A DNA stretch of 64,000 nt from Escarpia spicata (GCA_963995525.1 OZ023217.1:1922257-1986256); one strand, 5' to 3'; positions 19,396 through 32,205 are shown, counted from the stretch's first letter. The notes: generated by a model not told the origin, from the sequence alone. A program made the numbers and translations.

Positions 19396-20115
19396 GACAT
19401 ATCCAACTGTTACGGTCAATGTTACGTGACCTATCCAACTGTTATAGTCACTGTTACATTACCTACCCAACTGTTACAAGACCTACCTAACAGTAATATT
19501 CACTGTTCACTGTTACAGCCACTGTTTCACGACCTACCCAACTGTTACAGTTACTATTACACGACCTACCCATACTGTTACAGCCAATGTTACATGATCT
19601 ACCCAACTGTCACAGTCACTGTTACATGACATATCCAATTGTTACGGTCAATGCTTCGTGACCTACCCACCTGTTATAGCACTGTTGCATGACCAACCCA
19701 AGTGTTACAGTCACTGCTACTACTGCTACATGTCATACCCAATTGTTACAGCCACTGTTTCACGACCTACCCAACTGTTACAGTTACTATTACACGACCT
19801 ACCCATACTGTTACAGCCAATGTTACATGATCTACCCAACTGTCACAGTCACTGTTACATGACATATCCAATTGTTACGGTCAATGCTTCGTGACCTACC
19901 CACCTGTTATAGCACTGTTGCATGACCAACCCAAGTGTTACAGTCACTGCTACTACTGCTACATGTCATACCCAATTGTTACAGTCACTATTGCATGACC
20001 TACCCAACTGTTACAGCCATTGTTACATGATCTACCCAACTGTTACATGAAATGTTACACGATCTACCCAACTGTAACAGCCACTGTTACATGACTTACC
20101 CAACGTTTAGGCCGG
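19390..20115. repeat. 32-bp minisatellite, right part, with higher-order repeat
   Basis: Units resemble CACTGTTACATGACCTACCC plus AACTGTTACAGT. A segment of about 243 bp starting near 19515 is repeated almost exactly from about 19758, with matching oddities such as CTACTACTGCTACATGTC. Confidence 0.88.
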
Positions 20116-20133
20116 TGTTACGTGACCTCCGCA

Positions 20134-20270
20134 GAAGCAACAGCAGCAGCAGCAACAGCAGCAGCAGCAACAACAGCTGCAGCAGCAACAACAGCAGCAG
20201 CAGCAACAGTAGCAACAGCAGCAGCAGCAACAACAGCAGCAGCAACAGCGGCAGCAACAGCAGCAGTATC
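20134..20270. repeat. CAG/CAA microsatellite
   Basis: Mixed CAG and CAA triplets. One frame reads polyglutamine and another Ser/Asn, but no gene structure surrounds it. A near-perfect palindrome (AGATTACAGTCTAATTAGAT and its complement-like half) follows at 20271-20298. Confidence 0.9.
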
Positions 20271-20634
20271 AGATTACAGTCTAATTAGATTGTAATCTAA
20301 TACAGCAGTCTTGCTGCTGCCTCCGCAGCTGCTACTAGCTTAGGTTAATACTACTACTCACTACTAGACTCTGATTGATCACTGATGTTCATGCCTTTCC
20401 ATAAATCAACTTAGTTAATGTTGTTTTATTCAAACACTAACTGTCATCTACAAATCATACTTTTTACTATTAGTGACCATTGTAATCACCAGATGTCACT
20501 ATCATACGTGTCTTTTTCGCAACTCGACGACTAGTCAACATCTCTGGATCTGGATAATTACTCAGCAAAATCCGACAAGGACATTGCGCTGAGGGTTTAT
20601 TTAAGAGTATCCTTCTCTAGAGTTAGAAAGTCCA

Positions 20635-20855
20635 CTATATGTTACACATGCACCCCCTGCGTGTGGTATTGTACTTCCCCTGACGACATCAGATAGAAGG
20701 GACCAACGGTCGCTTCGTGTCTCTTCCGAAAGGCACAGGCAACGTGGTGTGAACAGAATTGCCTAGGTTTCGAAACGGCGGTCGGTCGCAGGACTCGAAC
20801 ACCGGTCCCCCGGACCGACAGTCCGGCGCTCTACCGATCGGCCGTTGCTTCCCGT
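20635..20855 (-). mobile_element. tRNA-headed SINE
   Basis: Read on the minus strand, the head (~20852-20783) has a box-A-like GGCCGATCGGTAGAG, a perfect anticodon-type stem CCGGA/TCCGG with seven-base loop CTGTCGG, and box B TGTTCGAGTCC. The stem is exact, but the T arm and acceptor pair poorly, so it is SINE-derived rather than a tRNA gene. The body runs down to about 20635. Confidence 0.55.
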
Positions 20856-20859
20856 CTCT

Positions 20860-21390
20860 TAAGGGAAGTATCGCAATAAACGTATGTAAATGATGGCACA
20901 GCCATCAAACAAAATAACTAATAAAATGAATAACACACATTGAATTTCAAATAAAACTCGAACTTGTTTCCCCACTGAATATGCTACAATGTATTAATTT
21001 ATTTATTTACGATCATAAACAATTATTAATATTGTTTTTATTTTGATAAGCAACATCGCCAATTAATAATTCCAATTAATAATTTTGCTTATCAGAGAAG
21101 ATAATCATGACTGGTAACAGCGTTAGCGTATTACATACGTCACTACATTTAATATTTATATATTGTAGTATTTCTCGTTTAGACAGTAATATACACATTA
21201 TTATTATATCTGAACAAAGTCTATTAAAACATATTTCACGTCTTATTTGCCTCCTCAAATATACTTCTTCGCTCGCTTCATTTAAAACATTGTTTTTGAA
21301 AAATCAAATCTTCGTATTTTCCATTAAGACACGCTTGCTCATTTGTGCAAAAAATCAAACACATGTTAACTTATATAATTATTGTATTAG
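20860..21390. other. AT-rich unassigned sequence
   Basis: Short ORFs only, with no motifs and no tandem structure. Confidence 0.4.
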
Positions 21391-21393
21391 TAT

Positions 21394-21723
21394 AGTGTAT
21401 TCTCCTGAAGACCGTCAGCTGCTGGCTATTAGAACACACTACGGCCAGTGTTGGGCAAATAACTGTGGGTGCAACGATACATCGAACTATCGATAATTAT
21501 AGTCGATAATACATTGAAATATTGGTAGTAACGATAGTTGTCAAAAAGACAAGCAGGCATGTCTATACGTACAATGTGTGTAAGCTTTTTTCAATTTTTT
21601 CCGACCGACCGACCGATCACATGTTTCGAGCACAACTGAATTACTTGGTTGAGCCAAACTACCCCATCGGTTTCAAGTTGCGTTGCGTTCGTGTGTGTGT
21701 GTTTCGCCGAGTTGTTTAGAAAG
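21394..21723. repeat. direct repeat, left copy (~330 bp)
   Basis: Pairs with 22678-23020. Both begin AGTGTATTCTCCTGAAG, contain ATCGAACTATCGATAATTAT and a CCGA run, and end GCCGAGTTGTTTAGAAAG. Confidence 0.85.
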
Positions 21724-21891
21724 CCATTTCCACAAGAATCAATTAAATTGATTTTCAAAATTGGAATATACACTGCGAAATAAGACTCAATACACGTCAT
21801 GTGTTTCTGGGTTGATGTTGGCGTGTTTCTCTTTTTGTCTCTGTCTGTCTGTCTTTCTGTCTGTCTGTTTCTATCTCTGTATCTCTGTCTT

Positions 21892-22083
21892 GTTTCCCTC
21901 TCCCTCTCCCTCTCCCTCTCCCTCTCCCTCTCCCTCTCCCTCTCCCTCTCCCTCTCCCTCTCCCTCTCCCTCTCCCTCTCCCTCTCCCTCTCCCCCCTCT
22001 CTCTCTCTCTCTCTCCCTCTTCCTTTCCCTCTCCCTCTCCCTCTCCCCCCCTCTCTCTCTCTCCCTATCCCTCTCCCCCTCTC
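21892..22083. repeat. CCCTCT microsatellite
   Basis: A nearly pure hexamer run (TCCCTC) grades into CT tracts. It lies between the two ~335-bp direct repeats. Confidence 0.97.
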
Positions 22084-22677
22084 TTTCAATGGCTTTGGTT
22101 AGTTACCAAATAGAGCGACCAAATCAGTTCTTTCGACAATGCACGTAGGCCCTACAAATTTACGCCTTTGATTAAAACCGACTGCGGATCCAATATGTAT
22201 TTAAACGGTTCACACATTACCAATTGAATAACCAGCCTTAATTATAGAACATTCCCAATTTAACGATCACATACAATTCTCAGTAATTTATGACAAAACG
22301 CACTCTTTCATTCAACTAGCTGCGCAAATAGACCTACTTTGACTATTCACACCTTTGAACCCCAACAAACGTCCTTGGCGATGTGCTAAACCATTCGAGG
22401 ACGCAGTGCTCACGTCAGGGAACCAAACTGATGTCTTTATAATACGAGCGTTTACGACAGACCCATTCAAGAACCTGCGATCTTCGGAGCCATCACGCAG
22501 TTTGAACAATCAACAATTTCCGCTCAAGTGTCAGGTCGTTTGTAGTTCAACGTGAAATGTCGTCGGCGCGTCCAGTTTGTGTCAACAAACATCTGCATAA
22601 ACGTCCGCAGCCCCAGGAGTATGAATGCGTCGCCGGCCAGTGTCCGAGTGTAGTCGTCTAGGTGACCAGGTCAATGA

Positions 22678-23020
22678 AGTGTATTCTCCTGAAGACCGTC
22701 AGCTGCTGGCTATTAAAACACAGTCAGTATTGGCCAAATAACTGTGGGTGCAACGATACATCGAACTATCGATAATTATAGTCGATAATACATTGAACTA
22801 TTGGTAGCAACGATAGTTGTCAAAAAAACAAGCAGGCATGTCTATCCATACAATGTGTGTAAGCTTTTTTAATTTTTCCGACCAACCGACCGACCGACCG
22901 ACCGACTGACCGATCACATGTTTCGAGTACAACTAAATTACTCGGTTGAGCCAAACTACCCCATCGGTTTCAGGTTGCGTTACGTTCGTGTGTGTGTGTT
23001 TCGCCGAGTTGTTTAGAAAG
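22678..23020. repeat. direct repeat, right copy (~343 bp)
   Basis: Same sequence and orientation as 21394-21723 with point changes and a longer CCGA run. The ends lack TG..CA termini and there is no obvious primer-binding site, so LTR status is not supported. Confidence 0.85.
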
Positions 23021-23829
23021 TCACCAAATCCTTGATTAATGTGAAAGTTCAAATTAAGTTCATTTAATTACAGCAACCCTGATTGAATCACGGAGTCTAT
23101 GTTACGTTACACGATTGGTAACTGAAACCACAGGCTGGCTCCCAGTATCCGATGACTGCTCGTTCCACAGTCGACACGTAAGTTTGGAGAAGCTCAACGC
23201 AAAACGTAACATTTGCACGTCAAATCCTTGTCCATTTGTTAGCTACGTTTATTTATTTAATAATACTAATAACATTAGCAATAACAATAAAGATAATAAT
23301 AATATAATTCTATGGCACCTATATTCAGAGGAACTTGAGCTCAAAGGCGCAACACACAAGAAATATCTGGCAGAATCATGAACAGGGACGCGCAAGAATA
23401 ATCATACCAGTTGATTCCTCATAAAAAGGCAGCCAGTCGAGATCAAAGTCCATGTCGTCAAAACGAGTTAATTGCCCTACGAAAGAGCAGTCTACTTCTC
23501 AAATGGGCCATGTTACATTTTTAAACCATTTTTAGGGAAAAGTCACAAAAAGGCAAACGGAAATTGTGTATAAAAGGAGTTGATACTTAATAATCATAAT
23601 ATTTAATATTTATAGAACCCAATATCCATAATATACTCAAAGCGCTGTACAATCAAAAATGTAGAACAAATTAAGTTAATTAAAGATTAAAAATAACTAA
23701 AATTAAATCAATTTAAAATTACACTAATTATTACTCTATCTACATATATGCGTATCTATACATACATACCCACACACACGCACGCACGCATACATACATA
23801 AATAAATAAATACTGATACATGCAATCAA

Positions 23830-24124
<295 letters not shown>

Positions 24125-24133
24125 GTAAGATAT

Positions 24134-24968
24134 TTAGTAAAATGTCCTCAAATGAAATGGAATCTTAAACATGTGCGTCTTTTGTGTCTTTCTGAACGCC
24201 GACAGACTTCGGCAGCACTCGATAGCAATGGGCAATGCATTCCATAGCCGAGGCCCAATCACACGAAAGGTCCGGTCACCGAAACTAGCCAGCTTCGTTC
24301 GTGGAACTTCAAACAAATGTCTCTTTAACAGGTTTGCCAGTAACACCGGCGCCGTCCCTTTCAGGCATCGGAACACATGAATAACTATTTTAAACTCGAT
24401 TCGACATTTGATTGGCAGCCGGTGTAGTTCTTTTAGAACCGGAGTTATGTGGTCACGGCGAGGTGTGAACGTGATGATTCTGGCTGCCATGTTTTGGATT
24501 CGTTGGAATTTGTGAATGTGGTCACGTGGTAGTCCAGCCAGTAGCGCGTTCCGTAGTCCAATCTAGATATGACGAAAGCGTGCACACGTGATTTAGTTGC
24601 ATCTGTTTTGAGGTATCGCCTGATACGACTATAATGTTGTGGAGATATAGTTACGCTGTTCGGCAAATGGCTCTTGCGTGGTTAGTCATGTTGAGGGGTG
24701 GATCTAATACAACGCCAAGGTTGCGAGCACTTGATGATGAAGTCATAGTAGCGTCACCAACAGTGATACGAATGTCCTTTAGCCGTGGCAACTTCTGTTT
24801 AGTACCAAACACCATGGCATAAGTCTTCTGATCATTTAGCTTCAATAAATTGATCCGAGACCATTCACCAATTTCTTCTAGACAACAGCACAGACGATTC
24901 ATTGAGTTCAGTTGGCCATCTCCACCAGGACAAAACAAAACATAAAGTTGCGTGTCTTTCCTTTGCAA
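24134..24968 (-). pseudogene. L2-like reverse transcriptase C-terminal remnant
   Basis: Three frames must be combined. They read LEEIGEWSRINLLKLNDQKT and ARNLGVVLDPPLNM (24968-24651), then RRYLKTDATKSRVHAFVISR plus LDYG (24666-24540), then ITPVLKELHRLPIKCRIEFK and LASFGDRTFRVIGPRLWNAL (24490-24134). The order matches the end of CR1/L2 ORF2. Frameshifts and 5' truncation make it dead. Confidence 0.85.
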
Positions 24969-24979
24969 ACAGGGCAGAA

Positions 24980-25765
24980 AAAAACAGGTAAGATGAACAC
25001 CAGAGGGACAAGACCTTGAAGGACTAAATTACTTCAGGAGCCCTAATGGAAAATGCAACAAGAATACACAGTTCCGCAGTGCAATTGTGTTGTAGCGTGG
25101 ACGGTTTGCTACATTGCAACAAGCGTACCAAGTCAACAGCAGTGCACGAGCAGCTGAAAGAAACGTTTCTGCAAATATGCTTTATTTTGCTTCAAGTGTG
25201 GTCTTCTGATGACCATGTTTATGTTCTCCGCAATGCGCCATACTTTCAGTTCGAAAATTGTTCTTATACACATGACTTTCATCCTCACTAGTAACTGTTT
25301 TGGATTATTCAATACCGTAGGCCTACTACGTTGATACATCATTCGATGCCTTGAGTCTCGGTGACAGGGGGAAAAAATCTTACCTTTGGTTGTAATACGA
25401 AAATAACGTGAACTCTATATTGTGTTATTCATCATATCGGAAAACACCTTTATCGATGTTTAATTGACGCGAACAAGTTGCGAACTTCTACAATCTGCTA
25501 AACCGACAGAAATTATACTCGGCTCTGGCAAACAATATACCGCTAATTTCGAGACGTGCGTCACGTCTGTCTGTCGCAACAACCACATGTTTAAAGGTAA
25601 TCGCCACGTAAAGCTGACGCTGATAAACTATTCACCTACGAAATGTGGAGTAAATATCACGATGGAAACATAACAAAATACCAGGAAGTATTTAACATGT
25701 TTTGGAACGATAAGTATGTTTTCTCTTTATGAGAATATAATTTTACGTTCCATATGTTCTTGTAT
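24980..25765. other. unassigned sequence
   Basis: No convincing exon, repeat or motif. Only short chance ORFs. Confidence 0.35.
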
Positions 25766-25767
25766 CA

Positions 25768-25917
25768 TTCACTCACCCACTCACCCGCTCACCCGTTCAC
25801 TCATTCATTCATTCACTCACTCACTCACTCACTCACTCACTCACTCACTCACTCACTCACTCACTCACTCACTCACTCACTCACTCACTCACTCACTCAC
25901 TCACTCACTCACTCATT
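25768..25917. repeat. CACT tetranucleotide microsatellite
   Basis: A clean CACT run preceded by CACC/CATT variants. A similar tract is at 33419-33600. Confidence 0.98.
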
Positions 25918-25919
25918 CG

Positions 25920-27225
25920 GTCTCACTTTGTTGTGATCTTTCTCGTTTTCTGATGCATTTGACTGTGTCTCGTAATACACACATATTCATTGTACGTACA
26001 TATTTTAATTCATCCTTTAAAAATACTAATAAAAGCATGTTTTTCATAAAATTTCTTACACAATTTTCCGCATACGATATTAAATCTTGTTAATTGTGTT
26101 ATATTAATTGATAACATGATTTACTGAATATGGTTCAGATTTGTTAAAATATAAAACCACATTTTAATAACTAGCTCTGCCGGGCTCCTAAATGTTGGTT
26201 ATTTTGGTCGCATTAAACCTCTTTCGGGTCTAGGGCGCGTGATAGTTGACAACGTTCGTTTATTCGATGTTGTCAACATATTAACACACAATACGTCATG
26301 GATGTTCGATTTTATCATAAATTGAAGAAATTTCGTTAAACATCCGACACGAGCCTCCAACACGAACGTGTATCAAATTAGCAGCAAGGGTCATCTGAAA
26401 CTAAGCGCTGCAGAATAACGCCCACAAGTTAGCTTTGTTGTCCAGTGTCATTCGAGAACAATCCACCTACTCTGTGGCGCGGGAACGAACACATACCGGA
26501 GCTTCGGCACCACTGAGACATTGTCGCCGCCGCCCCGCCGCATATCTTCACATCTTCCTTCACCTTGCGGCTGTCTCGATTGGCTCGACGGTGACATCGG
26601 AAGACGGAAGGAGGATGCTGTTGAAAATGTTTATTTTTTACGTCGCGCCGCTGCTGTCAATTTACCTTCTCCAACTTCTCTCACCGCTGTCTCGGCTGAA
26701 ATGCTGACATCCAAACACGGAATGCTTTGGAAAACAATTCGCCGCCGCGCCGCCTATTACTGGGAGTGAGGGGGCAGAAAACCATATGACAATTGCACAC
26801 ACCTTTCACAGTCGATAAAAATAAAAATTAATCGTCTCGTAAAATTGACATTTCCATCCGCCATTGACTCTCGCCACAAAAACAAACGTTCACGCTCACA
26901 TTTAATGGGGGGGGGGCAGAACCATATGTCTGCCCCCCGGAGAAATTCCAGAGGGCAGCTGCCCCTGCCCCCCCCCCCCCCCCCCCCGTTCCCGAGCCTA
27001 TGCATCTACATCATGAGTTTCATGACTACATGTGCGCCAACATAAGTCTCAATATTTCAATAAAAATCCTACGTAAAACTAATAAGCGGCCATTTGATAG
27101 TCCACGCATCTGTTTTATAGCAACGACATCGGTCGTGTTATAAACAGCCTATATATGTCGGTGCAATCACAGTCAATCACGTATGTACGTCAGAGACGTA
27201 CAGTCGCCGAGTGAACAGTCATACA
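25920..27225. other. unassigned; GC-rich centre and G/C homopolymers
   Basis: AT-rich to about 26400, then GC-rich with CGCCGCCGCC clusters. At 26907-26990 there are G and C runs in GGGGGGCAGA..TCTGCCCCCC arrangement, then GCTGCCCCTGCC before a long C run. This looks like a decayed repeat. No gene is supported. Confidence 0.4.
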
Positions 27226-27232
27226 GCAGTGT

Positions 27233-27401
27233 ATGACGTGTAAGCAGACTTTGAATAGACCTATGGCCTGGAAGAAAGACGTTGGCCCGTACGAGTCTCA
27301 GCAGCGGTCTCACTCCTGTAGAGCCGCCGCGAAGGCTATACAAAGGCAGCGCCGTAATCAGATCAGTAGCACGACCGACCGAGTCGCCGACAGGATCAGA
27401 C
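27233..27401 (+). CDS. possible exon encoding a basic peptide (weak)
   Basis: An ATG at 27233 opens a 56-residue frame rich in Arg, Lys and Gln (KAIQRQRRNQISS) that meets a donor-like C|GTAAGCG. Composition resembles the gene at 30428-31654, and a TATA-like TATATATG lies 80 bp upstream. The phase (1 base over) does not fit exon 30428 directly, so another exon would be needed. It may be chance. Confidence 0.2.
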
Positions 27402-28003
27402 GTAAGCGTGTTTAGAGCCTCTCGTCTACTGCCGATATTCCAGTGTTCAGGTGGTAGCCACGGTGCTGGGTTAACTTGGTGCCATAGGCCTGTGGACGTT
27501 ACACGACCAAGGAGCGACACGAGGCGTTGACAGTTAGATTATATTGCCGGACTGGTGCATGCTGGACGGTAGTAGCGTGGTGCAGACTGACCAACACGTT
27601 ACACAGTACTGATCAATAAGTCACTTTTTACTGATCAACAAGTCGCTTGGTACTGAGCAACAAGTCATACACGGACGCTAATGTTTGTCACAGCCAACTA
27701 GAAGGGTAAGTGTTTCCATGACAAATCATAACAACATTGCAGTGAGTGCGATTAATAGTATGTATTACTTTTACTGCCAAGTTAAGCTGTGTCCGTCTTG
27801 ACTGCTACCAGTAGCAAAATGTATTGTTTTATTTATGTTGTATTGTATAACAAAACGTTGATAATTAACACCACGTGGACTCTCCTGGTGGACATCTACT
27901 GCCTTCACGTCGTCTTGGTCATAGACTCGTCTACTGCTACAACGACCTCGTGTTCGATTCGCTAGTTTTTAAGAATATTTTGTTTTATTTGTGTGTGTGA
28001 TTA

Positions 28004-28038
28004 TGGATACCATAAACAGTGACTGTTTATGGTATCCA
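28004..28038. repeat. perfect 35-bp palindrome
   Basis: Arms TGGATACCATAAACAGT and its exact complement with one central G. Confidence 0.95.
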
Positions 28039-28205
28039 CAGCATCCGTGGCTGTGTTGTTTTGTGTATATGAATGGAACAATCATTCATTTCAATAGTGA
28101 CAAGTCGGTACACTGGGAATGTATAGTAGAACTACGTGATGCTGGATGGGTTAGATACAATGTCGTACGATCGGCGTACTATACTGTATGTCTTATTGAC
28201 AAGTC

Positions 28206-28460
28206 ACAGTCTCGTCTACTGCCGTAACGTTATCTTGGTCACAGTCTCGTCTACTGTCGTAACGTTATCTTGGTCACAGTCTCGTCTACTGTCGTAACGT
28301 TATCTTGGTCACAGTCTCGTCTACTGTCGTAACGTTATCTTGGTCACAGTCTCGTCTACTGTCGTAACGTCATCTTGGTCATAGTCACATCTACTGTCGT
28401 AACGTCATCTTGGTCATAGTCTCATCTACTGTCGTAACGTCAGCTTGGTCGTAGTCTCAT
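28206..28460. repeat. 35-bp minisatellite, ~7 copies
   Basis: The unit is AGTCTCGTCTACTGTCGTAA plus CGTTATCTTGGTCAC. The last copies change to CTCATCTACTG. Confidence 0.93.
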
Positions 28461-29989
28461 CCACTGTACTTCATGTGTTAGATCGATCCCAATATAAAAC
28501 AAATCTTTACAAATAAGTTCGTGTGAAATCTGCGACGCTATGTAATTGGATCGCAGTTGCTTAAATACGTTCGTTATCGTTGTAATTCGTTACAGTTACA
28601 CAATTACAGTTGTAATTGATATCGTTCCTGTATATAATACTTCGGTAATTGTTTGGTCAATTCATCCATCTATTAGACATGATCAGACGACCAGTCTCTC
28701 GCTATTTGTGCAAATGCAATTGAATACGTGAACTGGCTAGGCTTGGAAATGTACAGGCCTGTCTACACGAAGATGATATTTACAACAAGCAGTAACAAAG
28801 TAGGCTTACAAATGGCTTACGTGTGTGTAAACTGTGAGCAACTGCAGGAGATGTCGATTAAATACTTACGAACAAAAGCTACATACATAAATAAGTAAGT
28901 AAAGTAGGTTTAGAACGATTTTTATCCGATTCTTCTATTATAGAGGACCTGATCGATATCCTCTTAGCTGTAGTTAGTGTTACTTACCAACACCACCATG
29001 GTTTAATGCTCTGAAATGTGACATCTATGGCCCCCTGCGTTGGTAGACATTCGCCAATGGTTCTGACAATAACATGAACTCGTGCGGGGCGAAACAGCTG
29101 GCGTCATGAAAAAGGCACCTGTCGACAAAAGCTGCACCTCGACTTAAACCGACCAGCAAAGTCACGGGTTGAGTGCTATTTGATTTACGTTATAAATGGT
29201 GTTACGTAATAAGCAATTAGTTGGCGCTTGGCATGAACTATGAATAAATGTTACGCACGCTAATAACGCACGAGTGTATGACAAAACGACACGCGTGTTA
29301 AGACAGATCGCGTTAACAGTTACGACTAGACGAGGTTGACAGGTAACTGTTAACATTAAACATGTTATCGTGGAATTGTCTACTTACTTCCTCGACATTT
29401 GACCCAACGGAACTGGGTAATTCGTCAATATACCATGTCTTAAATGCAGTAAAGGTATGCCTATGCTAGCCAGTCGGGTTTATGTACTGATTCATATGCA
29501 CTGATATTTGATTTGCTGCTTATTTCCCAGGCGCCTAATTACACGCGTTTGTTCTAATACACTGTAGTCACGGTCGACACCAGACCATAGTCCATGTATG
29601 AGGTTATGATGCTGTCATGCTAACGTTAGGACATAGATCGTGGTTAATCACTGTGTCATGGTCATGATGACGTCATGGGGTCAGACCTCGGTTGATGCAC
29701 GAGTAGATGGTCCTGCCATCTTGACAATAGGGTCACATCACAATTATTTCCGACGAGTTTGGTTGTTCTATTGATGCTGTGGGCAAGACCACAATTTCGA
29801 GTCTGTTGACGCTACTGTTATATCATTCAAATGGGTTAATTTTGGGTAATTTCGTTCATTCCACGTTGCATCAGTGCATTCATCTGTGTGCATGAATACC
29901 TGGATATTGGCAGTGGTGGATGTAGTATCATGTTAACGAATATTCTTCACCGGATATTTCCCAGAGAAGTTGCTAGAGTGTTCGGTTGA

Positions 29990-30222
29990 ACATATACATA
30001 GATACATAGATACATAGACACATAGACACATAGACACATAGACACATAGACACATAGACACATAGACACATAGTTACATAGACACATAGATACATAGATA
30101 CATAGTTACATAGATACATAGATACATAGATACATATATACATAGATACATAGTTACATAGATACATAGATACATAGATACATAGTTACATAGATACATA
30201 CATACATACATACATACATACA
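29990..30222. repeat. CATAGA/CATAGT hexamer microsatellite
   Basis: Imperfect GATACATAGACACATA-type repeats ending in CATA tetramers. Confidence 0.95.
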
Positions 30223-30427
30223 CATGCTAAAATTGTTAAGTGAATAATTATACTGAGATACTACAACACTACCATAAAAATACTTTCCAATAATGGATAG
30301 AAGTTGACAAAAACGTTCTTGAGATACATTACCTTAAAAATAGTTAGTAATACAAGTAAAACAAAACACGCCATAACACGGATACTCCGCTACCCCAGAC
30401 CTTACCATTACCTTTTTATCATTTTAG

Positions 30428-31654
30428 GCACAACAGTCGCCTGAAGCACAGCCGGAAGTTGGCAATGGTAGGAGCCATGACGCACTCAGAATCCTATCTG
30501 AAGGAGCGCAGTTACCGCGTCGCCGAGGCTCTACGTCACCAAAACCAGCGCGAACAGCGGCGGCTGGAGAACATCATCGGTCAGCGGAACGGACTCGAGG
30601 CGAAGCACCGGCTCGAGATGAGCGCTGTCAGCAAAGAACAAGAGAAGATCAAGAGGGAGCTCGCGCGGATCAAACAGACCATATCGACGACTTTTGGCGT
30701 TCTGCCGGGTAGGTGATACTGTGTACGTCGTGCACGTCATTTTGACTGGCTGACATATTGGAAATCCGCGTGTTTAGCGTTTGTAAATTAAATAATGAAA
30801 ATAATAAATAAATAAGTTCGTGTGTGCGCGCGTGTGCGTGCATGCGAGCGGGCGTATGCATGTGTGTGACAGTGCAAGTGTGTGTGTGAATGTGTGTATG
30901 TCTGCATGAGCGTGCGTGCGTGAAATGTGTAACGTGTGACATGTATAAGCTACACGCGTCTTACGGTGGTAATTCCCTCACCATTCTTGCACATCTTTTA
31001 CACTCTGAGTTACTTCCGGAAATAACGTTTTGTCGTTTTATAATTGCAGCTCATGATCACGCCAACCCGGCTGCAACAAACGACGGCAGACGACGAGGGT
31101 CGCGCCGGCGTAGTCGCCAGGACATCCGCGTCCGCAACGAGGAGGACCAGAAGTCGACGGAGGACCGACTCCGTCGCTTCAACGAGTCGTACCCTCTCGG
31201 CTCCCCTACCCGCAGCCACAACGACAACGACGCCACCACCACCACCCAGTCGCCGTCACACGAAACGTCCACCGTTAACAAGCACAGCGTCGACGAGGCG
31301 AGAGAAGCCATCACCCGTAGACTGACGCTGCCACACATCTCCTCAGACGACGTCGGAGCGACGCCGCGGGTACCGACCATGCTGCCCCCTCTCGACGAGC
31401 CTCGTTCTGACCCAACCGTTAAACAGAAACGAGACACGGGAAAGACGTCGCACACAGACGCTACCTCGCAGGGGTTCGACGGCGCACGCTACAACCCGGA
31501 TGGACACCTTCGCACCATGAACACCCTGCCCGACTTGGAGATGAGCTTGATGGAAGCGAAGAAGACGCGCTATGTGCGGCACAAAAAGAAGCAATGGTTC
31601 GAGACGGAATTGAACATCAATGAAATCTTCCACAACGCCGAGCCGGAGACGTGA
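30428..31654 (+). CDS. 3' end of unrecognised coiled-coil gene (2 exons)
   Basis: Exon 30428-30708 follows TTTTTATCATTTTAG and ends CCGG|GTAGGT. Exon 31050-31654 follows TTATAATTGCAG and ends in TGA. The first exon enters with one base of a split codon and leaves one base (G); the second supplies CT, giving Ala, so phases agree. The encoded C-terminus is about 295 residues. Residues 1-90 are highly charged and helical (EALRHQNQREQRRLENIIGQ, then SKEQEKIKRELARIK), a probable coiled coil. The middle is low-complexity, rich in Arg, Thr, Ser and Asp. The end is KKTRYVRHKKKQWFETELNI followed by NEIFHNAEPET. Both exons are GC-rich against AT-rich introns. I do not recognise the family. Upstream exons are not resolved. 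Confidence 0.72.
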
Positions 31655-32200
31655 GTCGCTGGGTGACGCCAGGACGGAGAAGTAACGGAGGACCCCAGGG
31701 CGCGGCGTGGATAGCAGCGTGTTGAGAACACGAATCATTTGCTGTCGGTTCGCTGGGCGAAGGAACAGTTTACTATGCAATGCAATAGTGTGCGAAAAGG
31801 CAAATTGGCGCATAAGACAACATAAATTATATGTTGAAAGTATATCTGAAACAATGACAAAAACCCTTAACCGACCTGTGCTGTGTGCTTGGATATCATA
31901 CGAATATCAATTAATTAGAGACAGTTCAGAAGACACGTTGACACTCAACAGAACGCACATCGAATCCTTCCTTTGAAACTAAGCATGATTAACCCACAAT
32001 CCTGTTTGTCAATTTAGTAATATTCTGATGCGCCACAGGTTTACGCGATTTAACTGAAGGTATTCTTTCAAACAGAGCCTCACGCACTTCATGAATCGTG
32101 TCATCGATCAACGGAACAAACTTTCTGAAGAAGCCTTGTCATCACTTACTCTGAACACTGAAGTGATTGACATAATCCAGCCATCGAATGGAAGAGACTA
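31655..32200. other. 3' flank of second gene
   Basis: Probable 3' UTR turning into AT-rich DNA. No AATAAA close to the stop. An acceptor-like TTCTTTCAAACAG at 32061-32074 precedes an ORF that runs into the 27-bp array. Confidence 0.4.
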
Positions 32201-32205
32201 TTACA

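Larger units (their letters stand above)
27402..29985. other. mostly unassigned intergenic or intronic DNA
   Basis: Contains the palindrome at 28004-28038 and the 35-bp array at 28206-28460. Dispersed CTCGTCTACTGC fragments at 27420, 27925 and 28206 look like seeds of that array. From 28470 to 29985 I see no ORF or repeat worth naming. Confidence 0.4.

Noticed and set aside
20134..20288. Polyglutamine protein
   Set aside because: A CAG/CAA tract without exon borders or flanking coding sequence.
20783..20852. Functional tRNA gene (Asp-like anticodon GTC)
   Set aside because: The anticodon stem is perfect, but the T arm and acceptor stem pair poorly and the sequence continues into a SINE body.
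21394..23020. LTR retrotransposon
   Set aside because: No TG..CA ends, no primer-binding site or polypurine tract, and no coding interior. Kept only as a direct-repeat pair.
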